DNA of 64,000 nt. Origin: Vitrella brassicaformis. Lineage: Eukaryota > Sar > Vitrellaceae. Below the pieces are notes generated by a model. The model was not told where the DNA came from. It made no database searches and saw only the letters and a list, made by a program, of their open reading frames with translations. The stretch is taken from contig CDMY01000531.1 in the NCBI GenBank assembly GCA_001179505.1, forward strand, positions 38,101-102,100, written 5' to 3'. Shown piece after piece: positions 1 to 13,841 of this stretch; within the stretch, counting starts at the first letter, position 1; each line of letters opens with the position of its first letter. The position numbers were made by a program, and so were the translations under genes.

Positions 1-3000
1 GCAGCACAGACAGGAAAGGAGCCATGGGTGGGTGGCCTGGCATACCGGGAGGATTGTTGGTGCGTGCTCGTGTGTGTGTACCTTTGAATCTGAATGGCGA
101 GTCTCCCCCTCCCCCTCCACCACCTGTGATGCCGCCATGCAAACGGCTCATTGGCGGGGCACCCAACGTCCCTCGTGTCATTGGCGGATTCGTACCAGGG
201 GAAGGGAAGGGCAACATTCGTCGCCCCAGCGCCCCTCCCCCTTCCCGCACGGCCGCCCTCCCACCTATGGTCCCTCTCCCCGGCACCGGAAAGGCAGACG
301 GCGACCGGTTGTTGGCCACTGCTGCCGCAGGACGATTGCCCCCCGCTGCTGGCGGGGACATGGCCCGACGCTGGGCGGCTACGGGGGACGGCAGGTTCGC
401 GGTGCGTTTGCCCGCTTTGGTGTCTGGAGGTGGGGGACTGCCGCGAGCGCCAGCGCCGCCCGGCAGCAGCAGCTGGGGCGCCTTGGTCTTGGGTCGAGTG
501 CCGGTGCCAGTGCGTGTGAGGTCCAGTGGGGAGAGGTTGCGCGCCTTCGACTGCGTGGGCCGGCCACCACCCCCACCCGCACCCACTCGTGGTGCCCCCA
601 TCCGTATCGCGGGAGGGCTGCCCGACCTGGCGGCCACACGTCGCGGACGGCTCCCTGCTGACCCCGATGACGTCGTGGTGTCCTGGCCGCCCTCAAAGGA
701 CAGGCTTGGTCGCTGCTGCTGCTGCTGCTGCTGGACGTCATGCTCGATCGGCAGATCACCCACAGGCAGCTCCACACCCACGGCCTGCTCGGCGTGGACA
801 ATACCAGGCCGCGACGCAGGCCGAGGCGGGAGGAGGGCGTTGTGGTCGCTCTTCTGCGGCACTGTGGTGGTCTGTGTAGTGAGGGCGGCGCCAGCGGTTT
901 TGTTGCTGGCGACCAGGATGCGCTGGACCACACTGGCGGGGCTGTCAGTGAGGGAATGGGAGTGTGAGGGGCCGGGGGTGGGCTGTGGCTGTGGGTGGGA
1001 GAGGGGGTGGTAGGTGTGCACCATCTGGGGAAGGGGGAAGCCTCGGGGCACCTGCAAACCAAGAGAGACGACTGTAGCCGATGCTGCAGGAAGGAGCATT
1101 GGGGTGTTTGTTGTTTGTGTATACCTGTGGAGGGATCTGTTGAGGGTGGCTGTGTGTGGCGTGCTGTGGATACTGCCGCTGCTGCTGCTGCTGCTGGTGC
1201 TGCTGCTGCTGGAATTGGTACTGCTGATACTGCTGGTGTTGGTGTGGCATCAACATGCCGGCAGCAGGTGGGAGTGAGTGAGCAGCAAAGAACCTCCCGC
1301 CATACGGCATCTGAGGCGGCGACTGCATACCACCAAGTAGTAGGGCAAGGAGGGTGGATGCACCAAGACACATGCTATGGTTGGCTGGCTGGCTGTAAAG
1401 GGTGCTTACCTGTGGCTCGCGCCGAGCGGGCGGCATGGGCAGTGCGTTGGTCGTGCGGGGAACGTTCCAAGTCGCATGCAGCCCACCCTGGCAAGCACAC
1501 ATAAAGAGACAGTGCAGTGCAGATTCATTCATTCATTCCCCTTCCGTCTCACTTGGTGTTGTTGCTGCATGGTAGACTGGTATGAGTTGTGTGGCTGCAT
1601 CGCCTGGCCCCCCTGCCCGCCGCCCTGCGACCCCTGAGACATCCACGACGCCGTACGCGGCAGACCCTCATTTTGCTGCTGCTGATGGCGCAGGTGGTGA
1701 GGCTGCTGATGGTGGTGGTGGTGGGGAAGGTGCCCGCCCAAAGGCGGTGGCGAGAGCACCGCCCCCCGCCCCCCGCCAATCCCGCCAAGCTTGGGCGCCA
1801 TGACGAGCGGCCCCTGGATCTTCATCTGCTCGGCAAATCGCCCCATGAGGCCTGCATCGGCATGCGAGGCGCCTTTGGGTGCTTTTGGTGTGGGAGCGGG
1901 GTGGGCCTGGGCGTCCTCCTCGACACGCGCCAGTCGTGGGTGGTATCTGGCGTGAGGGTGAGGGTGGGGGTGTGCGTGAGGTAGGGGCATGTGGCCGCTT
2001 TGCTGTGCTGATGCGAGTATGGCGCCTGAGGGTTTGTCCATGCGGCAGAGGTCGTGCATGTACTGGTTGTACTTCTCGGGGATCAGCGGCACCTCCTGCA
2101 GTGCAGTGAGGGGTGGGGGATGGGATGCAAGGAACCGAATCGCATCAGCCCTGTGTGGGGGTGGGTATCGGTCCCACAGCTCCCCGACTTACCTGTAGCA
2201 GCCGCCTAGCCCGGTGCCTTTTCTCTTGCTCGTCGCTCGTCGCTCTTCTGCGATCCTCACGACCACTGACACACACACACAGACAGACAGACAGACAGAC
2301 AAGCCAAAGAGGAGACACAGACGGTCCAATGCAATATCGCCTCCTTTTCCCGTTCGTGCCGCGCACCTCTCCTCTGGAGCATCGTCCTCCCTGCTGATGA
2401 GCGGTGGCGATCCTCTGTCGCTGAGTCCGGCCGACCCGCTGGAGTTGCTGTCGAACCGAAGGCGCTGCAGGTGCTCGGGGATGGCGTCCATCGTCTCGCG
2501 CGAGGCGTCACGAAGAAACGGATGGTTCAGGGCATCTTGCACGCTCCTGCAAGGCAGCCATACACACTCACGCACACACAGACTGCCCGCCTCTACGTGG
2601 GTTTGTGTGTGTGTTGGGGTTTACATCCGCCGTGGGGCTTCCACTTGGAGCAGCCGCATGATGAAGTCTGAAAAAAGGGGAGAAAGAAGGAGGAGCACAG
2701 GACGGCGCAGAGAGTGGTGGCGGCCCACTGGGTGCGGTTGGTGTGCTGTGTGTGTGTGTGTGTGTGTAGGTACCCTTCGCGGCCGGGCTGAGACGGTCTT
2801 GCACGCCCAGACGCTGAAACACGCGCTCATGGTGGCCTGCAGCCATGCACACACACACGCACACACACAGGGAGAGAGGAGAGAATTCCATCTCAACTAC
2901 TTCCGATATCTCCCTTGTGTGTGGATGTGACCGGCGCGGAAGTCGGGCCACCTCCAGTCATCCCGGGGATGATCAGTGGGATGAGCATTCTGACAGGGAA

Positions 3001-4663
3001 GAGAAGAAACTGTGTGTGTGGTCTCTCTCTTCGTCTGTCTGTCTGTCTGTGTATGCACGTCGAAGAGTTCGATTGCGAAGAGGAGGTAGAAGGTCGACCA
3101 GCCGAGACACCAGCTGTCCACACGACTGGCGAAGTACGGAATCCCCTGCACACCACCAACCACCACACACACAGACATTCATGCATGACGCACACGTGCG
3201 TGGTGGGTGTGGGGGTGGCAAGACCGACCTCGCGGTGCACTTCGGGCGGTCTGAACTTCTTGCCGATGCAGCCCCGGTAGTCGACAGGCACCTCAACGCC
3301 GTTCGGAGCCATGAGGAAGCGCACAGCCTGACCCACACACCGCATCCATCACACACATCACACAGCAGGCCAATGGCACTGTGCTCAGTGAGTGGGCAGT
3401 CGGACGTACCTGTCCTGGGTCGCAGATGCGCACGTGGTACTTGCCATCGGGTGTGAGGAACAGCAGACAGTTCTCCAGGCTAAAATCTTGCATCGCCAAA
3501 CCTGATTGATGCAGCAGTACCGACAGACAGACACATGGTGAGTGAGTGTTGTGTGTGGAGGAGGAGCGTGTTGTGCGCGTTGTCTTGTGCGTGCCCTGTG
3601 AGTGCAGGAAAGCGAGCCCCTCAGTGGCCTGCCGGAGGAAGGTGCGAGCATACTCCTCCGGCAGACCGCACTTGTGCTTCTTCAACTGCACCCACCATCA
3701 GCACCAGCCACACACAGAGAGAGAGAGAGAGAGTCAGTCCGTCTTTCCAGGCATGCACGCCGCCCTTGAGCGTTAGTTCATCCAGCTGACCAGTTCGAGA
3801 AGGTCATCTCCCGTGGCAAGGTCACTCACCACGAAATGGCACTTCTCGTCCTCAAACACCTCGCTAACGGCACGTATGACACACACACACACGCCGTGCA
3901 CCCCATGTCATTATTATACGTCGTGTGGCTGCTGGTCTGATCCACCCCTCACCCACCCACCGGATGGACATGACATGTGGGTGCCCCTGGAGCAGGCGCG
4001 CGAAGAACACCTCGGCCAAGGGGGTCTCGGGCAGCTGTCGGTCCTTCTCCTTCTTGCCTATCAGGTCCTGCACACCACACACAGCCATGATATGACCACG
4101 ATCTGGTCTGGTGCTGCTGCGGTGGTGCCTTTGGTGGTCAGACTTGCCGACCGACCTTGTGTAGGACTTTGATGGCCACATCGTCGGTGGTGACGTTGCC
4201 GACGCCCTTACACACCTTCCCATACAAACACGACTGCACACACACACACACACACCGCCGGTAAGACGCATCACAGAACCGCAGAAACACATGCATGGGT
4301 CGCACACCACACACTGCAAACGCCGTTTCTGGCAGGCAGACCTGGAGGACTTTCTTGATGGTGTACTCTTCTATCCCGCCATAGATCACCCTCTCGAGCA
4401 GATTCTTCTCCTTGAGCTCCTCAGGCTCCTCCTCCTCAACAACAACCAACTCTGACAATGATGAATGACGACCGAAAAACAGAAATTTTGAACCTCGCCA
4501 TAGCGTCTGCCATTCCTGCGAGGTTCTCTGCCTTACCATGCATTGGTACGTTGCTGCCAAGGGCATGGTAACCATGATAATGATAGTGGAACGGCACTGG
4601 GAGTGGCGGATGCAGTTGTGGATGCGGAAAGTACTGCGCAAACGGGGCGCCGCCTATCATCAT
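1..4663 (-). CDS. Protein kinase-like protein with variant catalytic motifs and long low-complexity C-tail (3' end outside window)
   Basis: Exons join in phase from the ATG pair at 4663-4658 to the left edge. The kinase domain covers roughly exons 4470-2500. Visible are the VAIK lysine (near 4170), an E-rich N-lobe, MQDFSLENCLL in place of the HRD catalytic loop (3501-3440), ICDPGQ in place of DFG (3415), and KKFRPPEV as the APE-like segment (3245). A D-W-C-L-G motif (about 3105) matches the subdomain IX aspartate. The catalytic-loop aspartate and asparagine are kept, but the HRD arginine and histidine and the DFG phenylalanine are not, so activity is uncertain. From 2100 down to 1 the tail is His-, Gln-, Pro- and Gly-rich, with CAG-coded polyQ at 710-735 and 1180-1215. 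The first exon is also His/Pro-rich. One intron (3502-3594) has a GC donor. An upstream in-frame ATG at 4924 exists, but the promoter motif at 4718 favours the 4663 start. Confidence 0.8.
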
Positions 4664-5323
4664 GTTGTCACTGGCGGCATGCGATGATGGAATCCGCGCA
4701 CTCTCCCCGACCCATCGGCGAGCTAAAAAGCTCACGATCCACTGTAAACGGAACGGCGGCGGCACATGACAGGCTGTGGCTAGATCCAGTAAAGCAAAGT
4801 AAAGTAATCTGGCGGCGGCAATGGAAAAAATTGTTGAAACAGCACCCCTGTCATCACCTCTCGAGTGAGTCCATTCACACAATCGCCAATGGCATTCATT
4901 CGTTGATGCACTCAATCCAACCAACAGCGGTGCTGGCCGTCTCGTCTAATTGAGCACCAGTGCATGGCATGCCCTCACCCACCTCCTCCCCCAGGCCACG
5001 CCATTCCATTGCACGTGTCACTCACTCATCTGGACAGGTATCCACAGAAAAAGGGCACACGCCGACCGAGGTCACGCCATGGCATGGACAGCGAAGCCAA
5101 GCGACACGAGCTGCCGTGCCCGTCTGTCTGTCTGCACGATGCCTGTGGCATTCATTGGACCGTTCACTAGTTATTCACAGCAGATGGAAGGGGAGCGGGG
5201 AGGAACAGAGGGAAGGAGGGAGGGGCAGGACAAGACAGAGAGGGAGGGAGAGAGAGATGCAGGAGGGAGGCAGATAAACAGGCGAAAAGAACCCGAAGAC
5301 ATGGGGATCGTTTCTTGGTTCGG
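4664..5323. other. Intergenic spacer between the kinase start and the SRP54 stop
   Basis: About 660 bp. It holds the 5' flank of the kinase gene (GCGAGCTAA at 4718) and the 3' flank of SRP54, with GA-rich low complexity at 5186-5270. I see no coding exon here. Confidence 0.5.
4718..4726 (-). promoter_or_regulatory. Candidate core promoter motif (TTAGCTCGC) of the kinase gene
   Basis: Reads TTAGCTCGC on the gene's strand, 55 bp upstream of the chosen ATG. Similar words occur in front of at least six other genes in this window (see findings). Confidence 0.45.
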
Positions 5324-7989
<2,666 letters not shown>

Positions 7990-8326
7990 GGTGGCTTCAC
8001 AGGCACTGCCTCACCGATCAGCAAGCACCGGACGCCTCGTCACAGCCCGTGACGAGTCAGAGGCCGATTTTTCTGCTTTTTCTTGCTGTTTGAAAGAGGT
8101 CACAAGCTCCTAGCACTGCTTCCTGTCCGCGACGAACCTCAAGGTCAAAACGGACCCGGCAGCAGCGGTTCAACTTGCGAGCTAATCTTGCTGGCGGATC
8201 GGCACTGTCTTCGGCGTCGCGCAACTTTCTGAGCTTGTTGTCGTGCTTAGAACATCGCCTCTCACAGCCCTGTGTTGTAGACATCGAAACACGACTCTTC
8301 AGCCTCCATTTGTAGCGTTGCGAACG
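7990..8326. promoter_or_regulatory. Bidirectional promoter region between SRP54 and PDX1
   Basis: 337 bp separate the two start codons. GCGAGCTAA at 8177-8185 (TTAGCTCGC on the SRP54 strand) lies near the middle and fits a shared initiation region. No TATA-like box is evident. Confidence 0.5.
8177..8185 (-). promoter_or_regulatory. Candidate core promoter motif (TTAGCTCGC) between SRP54 and PDX1
   Basis: Same core as at 4718 and 18872, with GGCGGATCGG 13 bp further on, a word also seen beside the copy at 49396. Confidence 0.45.
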
Positions 8327-9712
8327 ATGCCTGTGGACCACTCGCACACGAACGGCACCCACCCCAACGGTGTGCCTCCCGTCAACGGCACAGGGGAGGG
8401 CGCGGCCAATGGTCACGGCGTGAGCAGGTCGACGCCCCGCGTCAAGGAGGGCCTGGCGCAGATGCTCAAGGGCGGCGTCATCATGGACGTCATGAACCCC
8501 GAACAGGCCAAGATCGCCGAAGAGGCTGGGGCCTGCGCGGTGAGCTCAGGGGAGGGAGGGAGGGACAGACACACGGCTTGGTGTTTTGGTGTGAGCGATG
8601 ACGTGACGGGGTGTCTACCTTCTGTGTGCTCTGTGGTGTGTGGTTGCTCAGGTGATGGCGCTGGAGAAGATCCCGGCTGACATCCGCGGCAGTGGCGGTG
8701 TGGCGCGCATGAGCGACCCAGGCATGATAGAGGAGATCATGGCTGCCGTGAGCATCCCCGTGATGGCCAAGTGCCGCATCGGACATTTTGTGGAGGCGCA
8801 GATCCTCGAGGAGCTCGGCGTCGACTACGTCGACGAGAGCGAGGTGCTCACCATCGCCGATGAGGACAACCACATCGACAAGACAAAATTCAATGTATGT
8901 CAGATGGGATGACCAGACGGACCAGCCAGCTGTGTGACGATTGTTTGTGTGTGTGTGTGTGGTTGGTGCAGGTGCCTTTTGTGTGTGGGTGCCGTAACCT
9001 CGGTGAGGCGTTGAGGCGGATCGGCGAGGGTGCGTCGATGATCCGCACCAAGGGCGAGGCGGGCACTGGCAACGTCGTCGAGGCCGTCAGACACATGCGG
9101 TACCGACCGACCGACACACACACGCGCCATAGGCACCCAAACACCGCTGTGCTCCATTCGTTCAGCACTGTGAAGCGCGAGATAGCGATGTTGAAGGCGA
9201 TGGATGAGGACGAGATCTACACGTTCGCCAAGAAGATCCAGGCCCCCCTCGAGCTCGTCCGCGAGACACGCGCCAAGGGCAGACTGCCCGTCGTCAACTT
9301 CGCCGCGGGAGGCGTGGCCACGCCCGCTGGTCAGACAACCAACCAACCACACAACCGCCCTCCCTCCCTGTCGCCTCATCTGTGTGTGTGGTTTACTCTG
9401 TGTTGTGTGTGTGTGGATGGTTCAGATGCGGCCATGTGCATGCAGCTGGGTGTCGATGGTGTGTTCGTTGGCTCTGGCATCTTCAAGTCGGGCAATCCCG
9501 CGAAGCGCGCCAAGGCGATAGTGCAGGCCGTGACGCACTACAAGGACCCCAAGGTGCTGGCCGAGGTGAGCCGGGACCTGGGAGAGGCCATGGTGGGCAT
9601 CAACTGCGAGCACCTGGAGCAGAGGTGGGCTGAGAGGGAGGGCGGCAGCACCGTCGCCAAGCCCAAGACACACAGCACGCAGCCATGGGAGGATTTTAAA
9701 GTGCACGCATGA
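8327..9712 (+). CDS. PDX1: Pyridoxal 5'-phosphate synthase, PdxS/Pdx1 (SNZ family)
   Basis: This is the lyase/synthase subunit of the two-subunit vitamin B6 pathway. It condenses ribose 5-phosphate, glyceraldehyde 3-phosphate and ammonia, and forms a dodecamer with the Pdx2 glutaminase. Five exons (8327-8539, 8652-8894, 8972-9099, 9166-9329, 9426-9712) give 344 aa. An N-terminal extension of about 35 residues rich in Gly, Asn and Pro precedes the TIM barrel. Landmarks are [35 protein letters not shown] with the first catalytic lysine, [16 protein letters not shown] with the phosphate loop and second lysine, and [15 protein letters not shown]. No targeting signal is obvious, so it is probably cytosolic. 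The ATG at 8327 is the only start that keeps the barrel in frame. Confidence 0.97.
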
Positions 9713-11211
9713 CGAACGTGAGGGCGGGGAGGGTCCATTCCGTGAATGTGTGTGTGTGCACCTGATGTGGAGAGAGTGCAGTTTGTTGCCGTGCTGGTGT
9801 GTTAGCATGTGGGTTTTGGACCAAGTACGGTTGAGAGGGAGGGATTTTGAGGTGCCGTGAACGGGTGCATGTTTGCATGTCTGTGCTGCTGCGGACGTGC
9901 TCTGAGTCAAGCGAATGTGTGGGCGAAGGGCCTAAGCTCCTTTTTCCGTCCCTGGGCCCGTCCCTCGTGGATTGCTTGCCTGCTTGCTCTACTCTGCTCG
10001 GATGGGATGCTGCGAGGCAGATCTCTCTCTGAAGAATGGCGTGGTGTGGTGTGATGCGTGTCACGGCAGGCTGCACAGCAGCCTTCGCGCGCATGAAGAC
10101 AAGACACAGACAGACAGACGGTGCTGATCGCTGATGCGAAACTGGCATCATGGTGGTGTGGTGATGCATGGACTTGCTTGATGGATGGATGGATGATGCC
10201 TTTTATTGCCTTGTGATGGCGGTGGATGGTGGGGGGACGAATCGGATCACCCATGAATTTTTCTCCCCTTATCCTCGCCACTCACTCAGTGACCTCCACC
10301 ACCTACCTATTTGTCCAAACCCCCACGCACTCGTACACGTCACACGTACCTCCTCACTCCTCCTGACTGGTTGATGGTTCCTTCTCTTTGCTAAGGCTGG
10401 TGTGTCAAGTATGTCCTGGTCTGTCGTCGCGGGGACACACCCCTTGTGTGGACCAAGGGTCGTGTCGCCGTGACGGCGGCCGGTGGCATGGATGGCACAC
10501 AAGCCTTAGCAAATGCAGAGGATGGGCGCTGACACGGAAACTATTTCACTCGTGCATTCGAGGCGGCGACGATTTTTTCGCCAGCTCCTGTGACAGCCGA
10601 CGACGCCGAGCTGGTGCGTGGACTGCAGCGGCTATCTCTGGCTGGCTTTGCTTTGGCTTTCCGTCGTGCGTGAAATCGCTGCTGGTTGGACGAGCTCGTC
10701 GAACGGCTTTTTTTCGTTGACTCAGTCGTGCTGCCGTCCGCACACATGCACATGAACGTGACTGTATGCTGGGGAAGAATCAGTCGCACGCACCCACACC
10801 ACACCAGTCGACTCAAAAGGCGTCCCCTCCGCCACACTCTACACATAAAATCAGAGCCCTCACTCTCACCACGTCACATGCCTACCTACTACGGAGCCAT
10901 CTTCTCGTTGCGTCCACCGTGATGGCCTGACAACCACGAGGGAGATTGGTCATCCTGTCCCCAAGGAATGGGCCAGAAACCAATACCCGCAAGCTCTCGT
11001 CAGGCAAGCACAGCGAACACAGCCGAGGAAGCCCCACACACCACACCACAACACAACACAACACAACACAGCTCTCGACCTCTCCCTCTCCACTAGATAC
11101 AATCGACACGCTCACTCACTCAGTCACTCAGTCACTCACCACATCGATCAACACACCCCTCTCCCTGTCCCGCTCCCTCCGCCCGTCCGTCGCTTTCACC
11201 CGTCGGTCCCA
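9713..11211. other. Gene-poor spacer downstream of PDX1
   Basis: About 1.5 kb lie between two convergent 3' ends (PDX1 and the membrane protein). I see no exon with splice signals. It contains a foldback structure at 10387-10513, short ACAGACAG and GATG repeats, and an ACTC(A)n simple run near 11110-11150. Confidence 0.5.
10387..10513. repeat. Foldback element: 12-bp perfect inverted arms
   Basis: TTTGCTAAGGCT at 10387-10398 is repeated as its exact reverse complement at 10502-10513, with further partial pairing inward (GTGTGTC against GGCACACA). The loop is about 100 bp and holds a second small hairpin (CCCTTG...CAAGGG, about 10440-10467). It could be a MITE remnant or a structured RNA. Confidence 0.5.
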
Positions 11212-11379
11212 TCACCTCAGCAGGTCGTCGTCTCTGTTGCGCAGCTCCAGCCCCCAGGGATTCCACCAGGTCTTCTCCTTGCGCCGCTTCTCCTCCAACT
11301 CCCTCTCCTTACGCAGACGCCGCTCCAAGATCTCCAGCTGCAGCTCCTCCTCAAGACTCAACGACCCTAATGGATGGAC

Positions 11380-11415
<36 letters not shown>

Positions 11416-11996
11416 AACCACCACCACCAGCTGCCGACTGCCTGCCTGCCTGGGTGGGTGGGTGGGTGGGTGGTTGGCTGACCTGTCATGCGTTTGACTC
11501 TGAGGGAATTCCGCTTGACGAGGTTCTGCCGCCTCTCCTCTCGCTTCCGCTGCACGTACACGCCGTTGGCCCAGAAAGCCAACACCACACCAAAACACGA
11601 GGCCGCAGCCACCGCCACCTTCGGGTCAGCCTGCACACGAACAAACAGACACAGCCATCCAGATGTAGTTAACTGAACCGCATGCATAATGTGATGAGTG
11701 AGAACCGCTCTCACCCGCGGCACGAATTCGTCGACCATCATCGGGGTGATGCTGCGCGACCACGGCGATGGCGACACTCTCAGTGGCGGCCTTCTGCAGG
11801 GCCTCAAGGCAAGCGGGCGGCTCACGAAAGAAGCGACAGACTGAGTCACCATCTGCTGCTGCTGTTGTGTCTGCTGCTGCTGCAGCGCTGCGGCTCTTCG
11901 GCTGATGAAGCTGACTGCCGCCCAGAGCCAGACATACTGCAGCATCCTCCATGGCTTCCGCGCGGCGGATGAGCCGACAGCGAGAGAGATCATCAT
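11212..11996 (-). CDS. Small single-pass membrane protein with charged coiled-coil C-terminus, function unknown
   Basis: Three exons (11996-11715, 11630-11483, 11366-11212) join in phase to 194 aa. The N-terminal third is basic and Ala/Gln-rich (a glutamine run near 11860) and could be a mitochondrial presequence. One hydrophobic segment, VAVAAASCFGVVLAFW, lies in exon 2. It is followed by a strongly basic and then alternating Glu/Arg helix (KREERRQN, EEELQLEILERRLRKEREL) ending in WWNPWGLELRNRDDDLLR. This architecture resembles small organelle inner-membrane assembly factors, but I do not recognise the family. Start chosen at the ATG pair at 11996; another in-frame ATG lies 17 codons downstream. 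Confidence 0.6.
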
Positions 11997-12083
11997 CCGA
12001 GGACACCAATGAAAACACTGGTGCCAGATGTGGTGGAAGGGCAGTGCTTTAGGCTGCGGGCAAAAGCCTTCCTCCTTCAATGC

Positions 12084-12092
12084 TAAGCTCGC
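12084..12092 (+). promoter_or_regulatory. Candidate core promoter motif (TAAGCTCGC) between two divergent genes
   Basis: Lies 88 bp from the ATG at 11996 (-) and 92 bp before the ATG at 12184 (+). The following GGGGATCGG resembles the AGCGGATCG after the 49396 copy. Confidence 0.45.
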
Positions 12093-12183
12093 AGGGGATC
12101 GGCGGGAGAAAAACTCGAAGTGATGAAGATCTGTTGCTGTGGCGTGCTTCTGGCCGTTCCTCTGCCTTAAATCTGTCGAAAGG

Positions 12184-13226
12184 ATGGCTTCAAGTGGCGC
12201 TTCTGCAGCGTCGAGCGCTCCCACTCGAGGCCAGAGGGCGCCGACATTCAGAACGACGTTCGACTCGCCTTGGAGGATACAGTGGTACTGACACAACACA
12301 AAACAGAAACAAGAACAAGGAGGCGATGGGCGGGTGTCTGTGCCATGCCATCCAGGTCTGTGTTGGATGCCAAGAAGACCGAGCAGATCTCCAGGGCCCT
12401 GCAGAGGTCAGGCAGGCACGATCATGGTCCCTGACCATGCACTCATCTCATGTAGACAATTGTATGCATTCTCTCGTCAGTACCGTGCGTGATGTCAAGC
12501 AGCGCGACAAGTCTGCCAAGAGTGTTTTCCTGGTGGGCATCAACCATGTCACACGGGCGCTCGAGAGAGGAGCCTGCGCCGCTGTGATTGTCGGGCGAGA
12601 CAGCGAGTGAGCAGACACACAAGGGGAGGGCGTGATGGGTCGGCGGGGATGACGTGTCGGATGGGTGCATTGTGGGTGGGTGCGTCAGGTACACGGCGCT
12701 GGTGCAGCATCTGCCCGTGCAGGCAGCTCTGGCGGACGTGCCGTGTGTCATCCTGCCAAAGAGGTCAGCCAGATCCAACACACACGCTCACACGTTCACA
12801 CGCTCACCGCGTGTTTGCCTGCCTGCCTGCAGCCTCCCTCTTCGCGAGGCTTTCCTGCTCCCCCGTGTGCTCGCAGTCGGCCTACGATCCCCCTCACACA
12901 ACGAAGCGGCCGCCCCATCCCCATCCCCATCCCCACCTCAGCCCCACCCTCCCTCAGTGCAGCAGCTGCTGAGGACCATCCAGCAGCTGGCCCAGCCGCT
13001 GCAGACGCCTTTCCTGCCCCCCTCTCAGGCATCGGCATCGGCCAGCAAGGCGGTCCTGCACCAGATCCAGTTGAGTCAGCAGGTGACGTCGGCCTATCTG
13101 CCGAATGTCAAGGCGCACCGGCGCGACGAACGGCGAAGGATGCGGCGGAAGAGAAGAAGGGAGGAGAGGGAGCGGGGAGCTGGGGGTGAGGGGTCGGGCG
13201 CTGCTGTTGATAGTATGAGGTTGTGA
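12184..13226 (+). CDS. L7Ae-fold RNA-binding protein, likely RNase P/MRP subunit of the Rpp38/Pop3 type
   Basis: Five exons (12184-12284, 12356-12406, 12481-12606, 12689-12763, 12833-13226) sum to 248 aa in phase. The core reads SVFLVGINHVTRALERGACAA, then a strand-loop, then VPCVILPKR and LPLREAFLLPRVLAVGL. That spacing is typical of the L7Ae/L30e/Rpp38 fold, with the GxNxVTRALE kink-turn-binding helix present. ALERG followed by an internal PCVILPK and LPRVLAVGL resembles Rpp38 more than NHP2 or SNU13, which are shorter. This assignment is from memory of family patterns. The C-terminal 90 residues are Pro/Ser- then Arg/Glu-rich and end in a basic RRKRRREERER tract, a likely nuclear/nucleolar signal. 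A GTGAGT donor at 13223 could extend the protein into 13365-13500, but that segment is better explained as an antisense fragment. Confidence 0.75.
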
Positions 13227-13364
13227 GTTCCAGCGGTGGGATGAGTGTGTCGGTCTGTCCATATGTGAGAGCTCGTCCATCCATCCATCCACCAGTGCAG
13301 TCTGCCTATGTAGTTTTGTTCTGTCCTTCATTGATCCTGCGCACACGCACCGCCCTCGTTGCAG

Positions 13365-13577
13365 GTCGGTGGCCGCCGACGTGCTAACGAATCCGGGCGA
13401 GTCTGTGAAGGAGCCGAGCGAGTCTGTCCTCCACAGACTCGCCTTGATTCGTGAGCACGTCAGCGGCCACGCACTTGGCGTCTGCAAAAAGAATGCACGC
13501 GTGAGTGATAGTGGTGGTGTCAAGGTCAATCCTGATTACCCGCCAGATTGTCTGCGTTCACACATTCGAACAGATAC
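13365..13577 (-). pseudogene. Antisense fragment related to exons 8-9 of the secreted-protein gene at 20.9-23.3 kb
   Basis: Read on the minus strand, this stretch holds an acceptor, a 12-nt exon (CAATCTGGCGG core), a 58-nt intron and an exon beginning DAKCVAADVLTNQGES. They match in order the 12-nt exon, 58-nt intron and AAKCKAVEAANALDSKGES exon at 22602-22740. The two introns differ at about five positions, while the exons are far more diverged. The frame stops soon after, and I find no partner exons upstream, so I treat it as a relic copy. Confidence 0.55.
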
Positions 13578-13841
13578 ACTCATGGCTTTATGTGTGTGTG
13601 TGCCATTCATTGTGTGGGCGGTCGGTGCTCTTGATGGTGGCATGATGATAAGCAGGCGGCGGCCTCGACCCACTTTAGCGTGGATGACTATGTGGTCCAT
13701 TCAGTCACGCACGCATGTCAACATGACATGTGGCAAATACAACAACAACAGTCAAAGGCGATTCTTACCCAGACAGACACTCCAACACCCCACCCCCACC
13801 ACCAAGACACACAAAACCACACACACACCCCCAGCGCAAAC

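Noticed and set aside
24-1013. Long plus-strand open frame of 329 codons at the left edge
   Set aside because: It is the complement of the GC-rich, polyQ-coding tail of the minus-strand kinase gene, which has proper splice sites and continuity with upstream exons.
2270-2305. CRISPR-like short repeats (ACAGACAG, CACACA, GATGGATG runs here and at many sites)
   Set aside because: Perfect simple-sequence repeats in introns and spacers without unique spacers; ordinary microsatellites in a eukaryotic genome.
13223-13575. Extension of the L7Ae/Rpp38-like gene into a sixth and seventh exon
   Set aside because: Splice sites and phases fit, but the sequence matches the reverse complement of exons 8-9 and the intron of the secreted gene. 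An antisense relic is the simpler reading.
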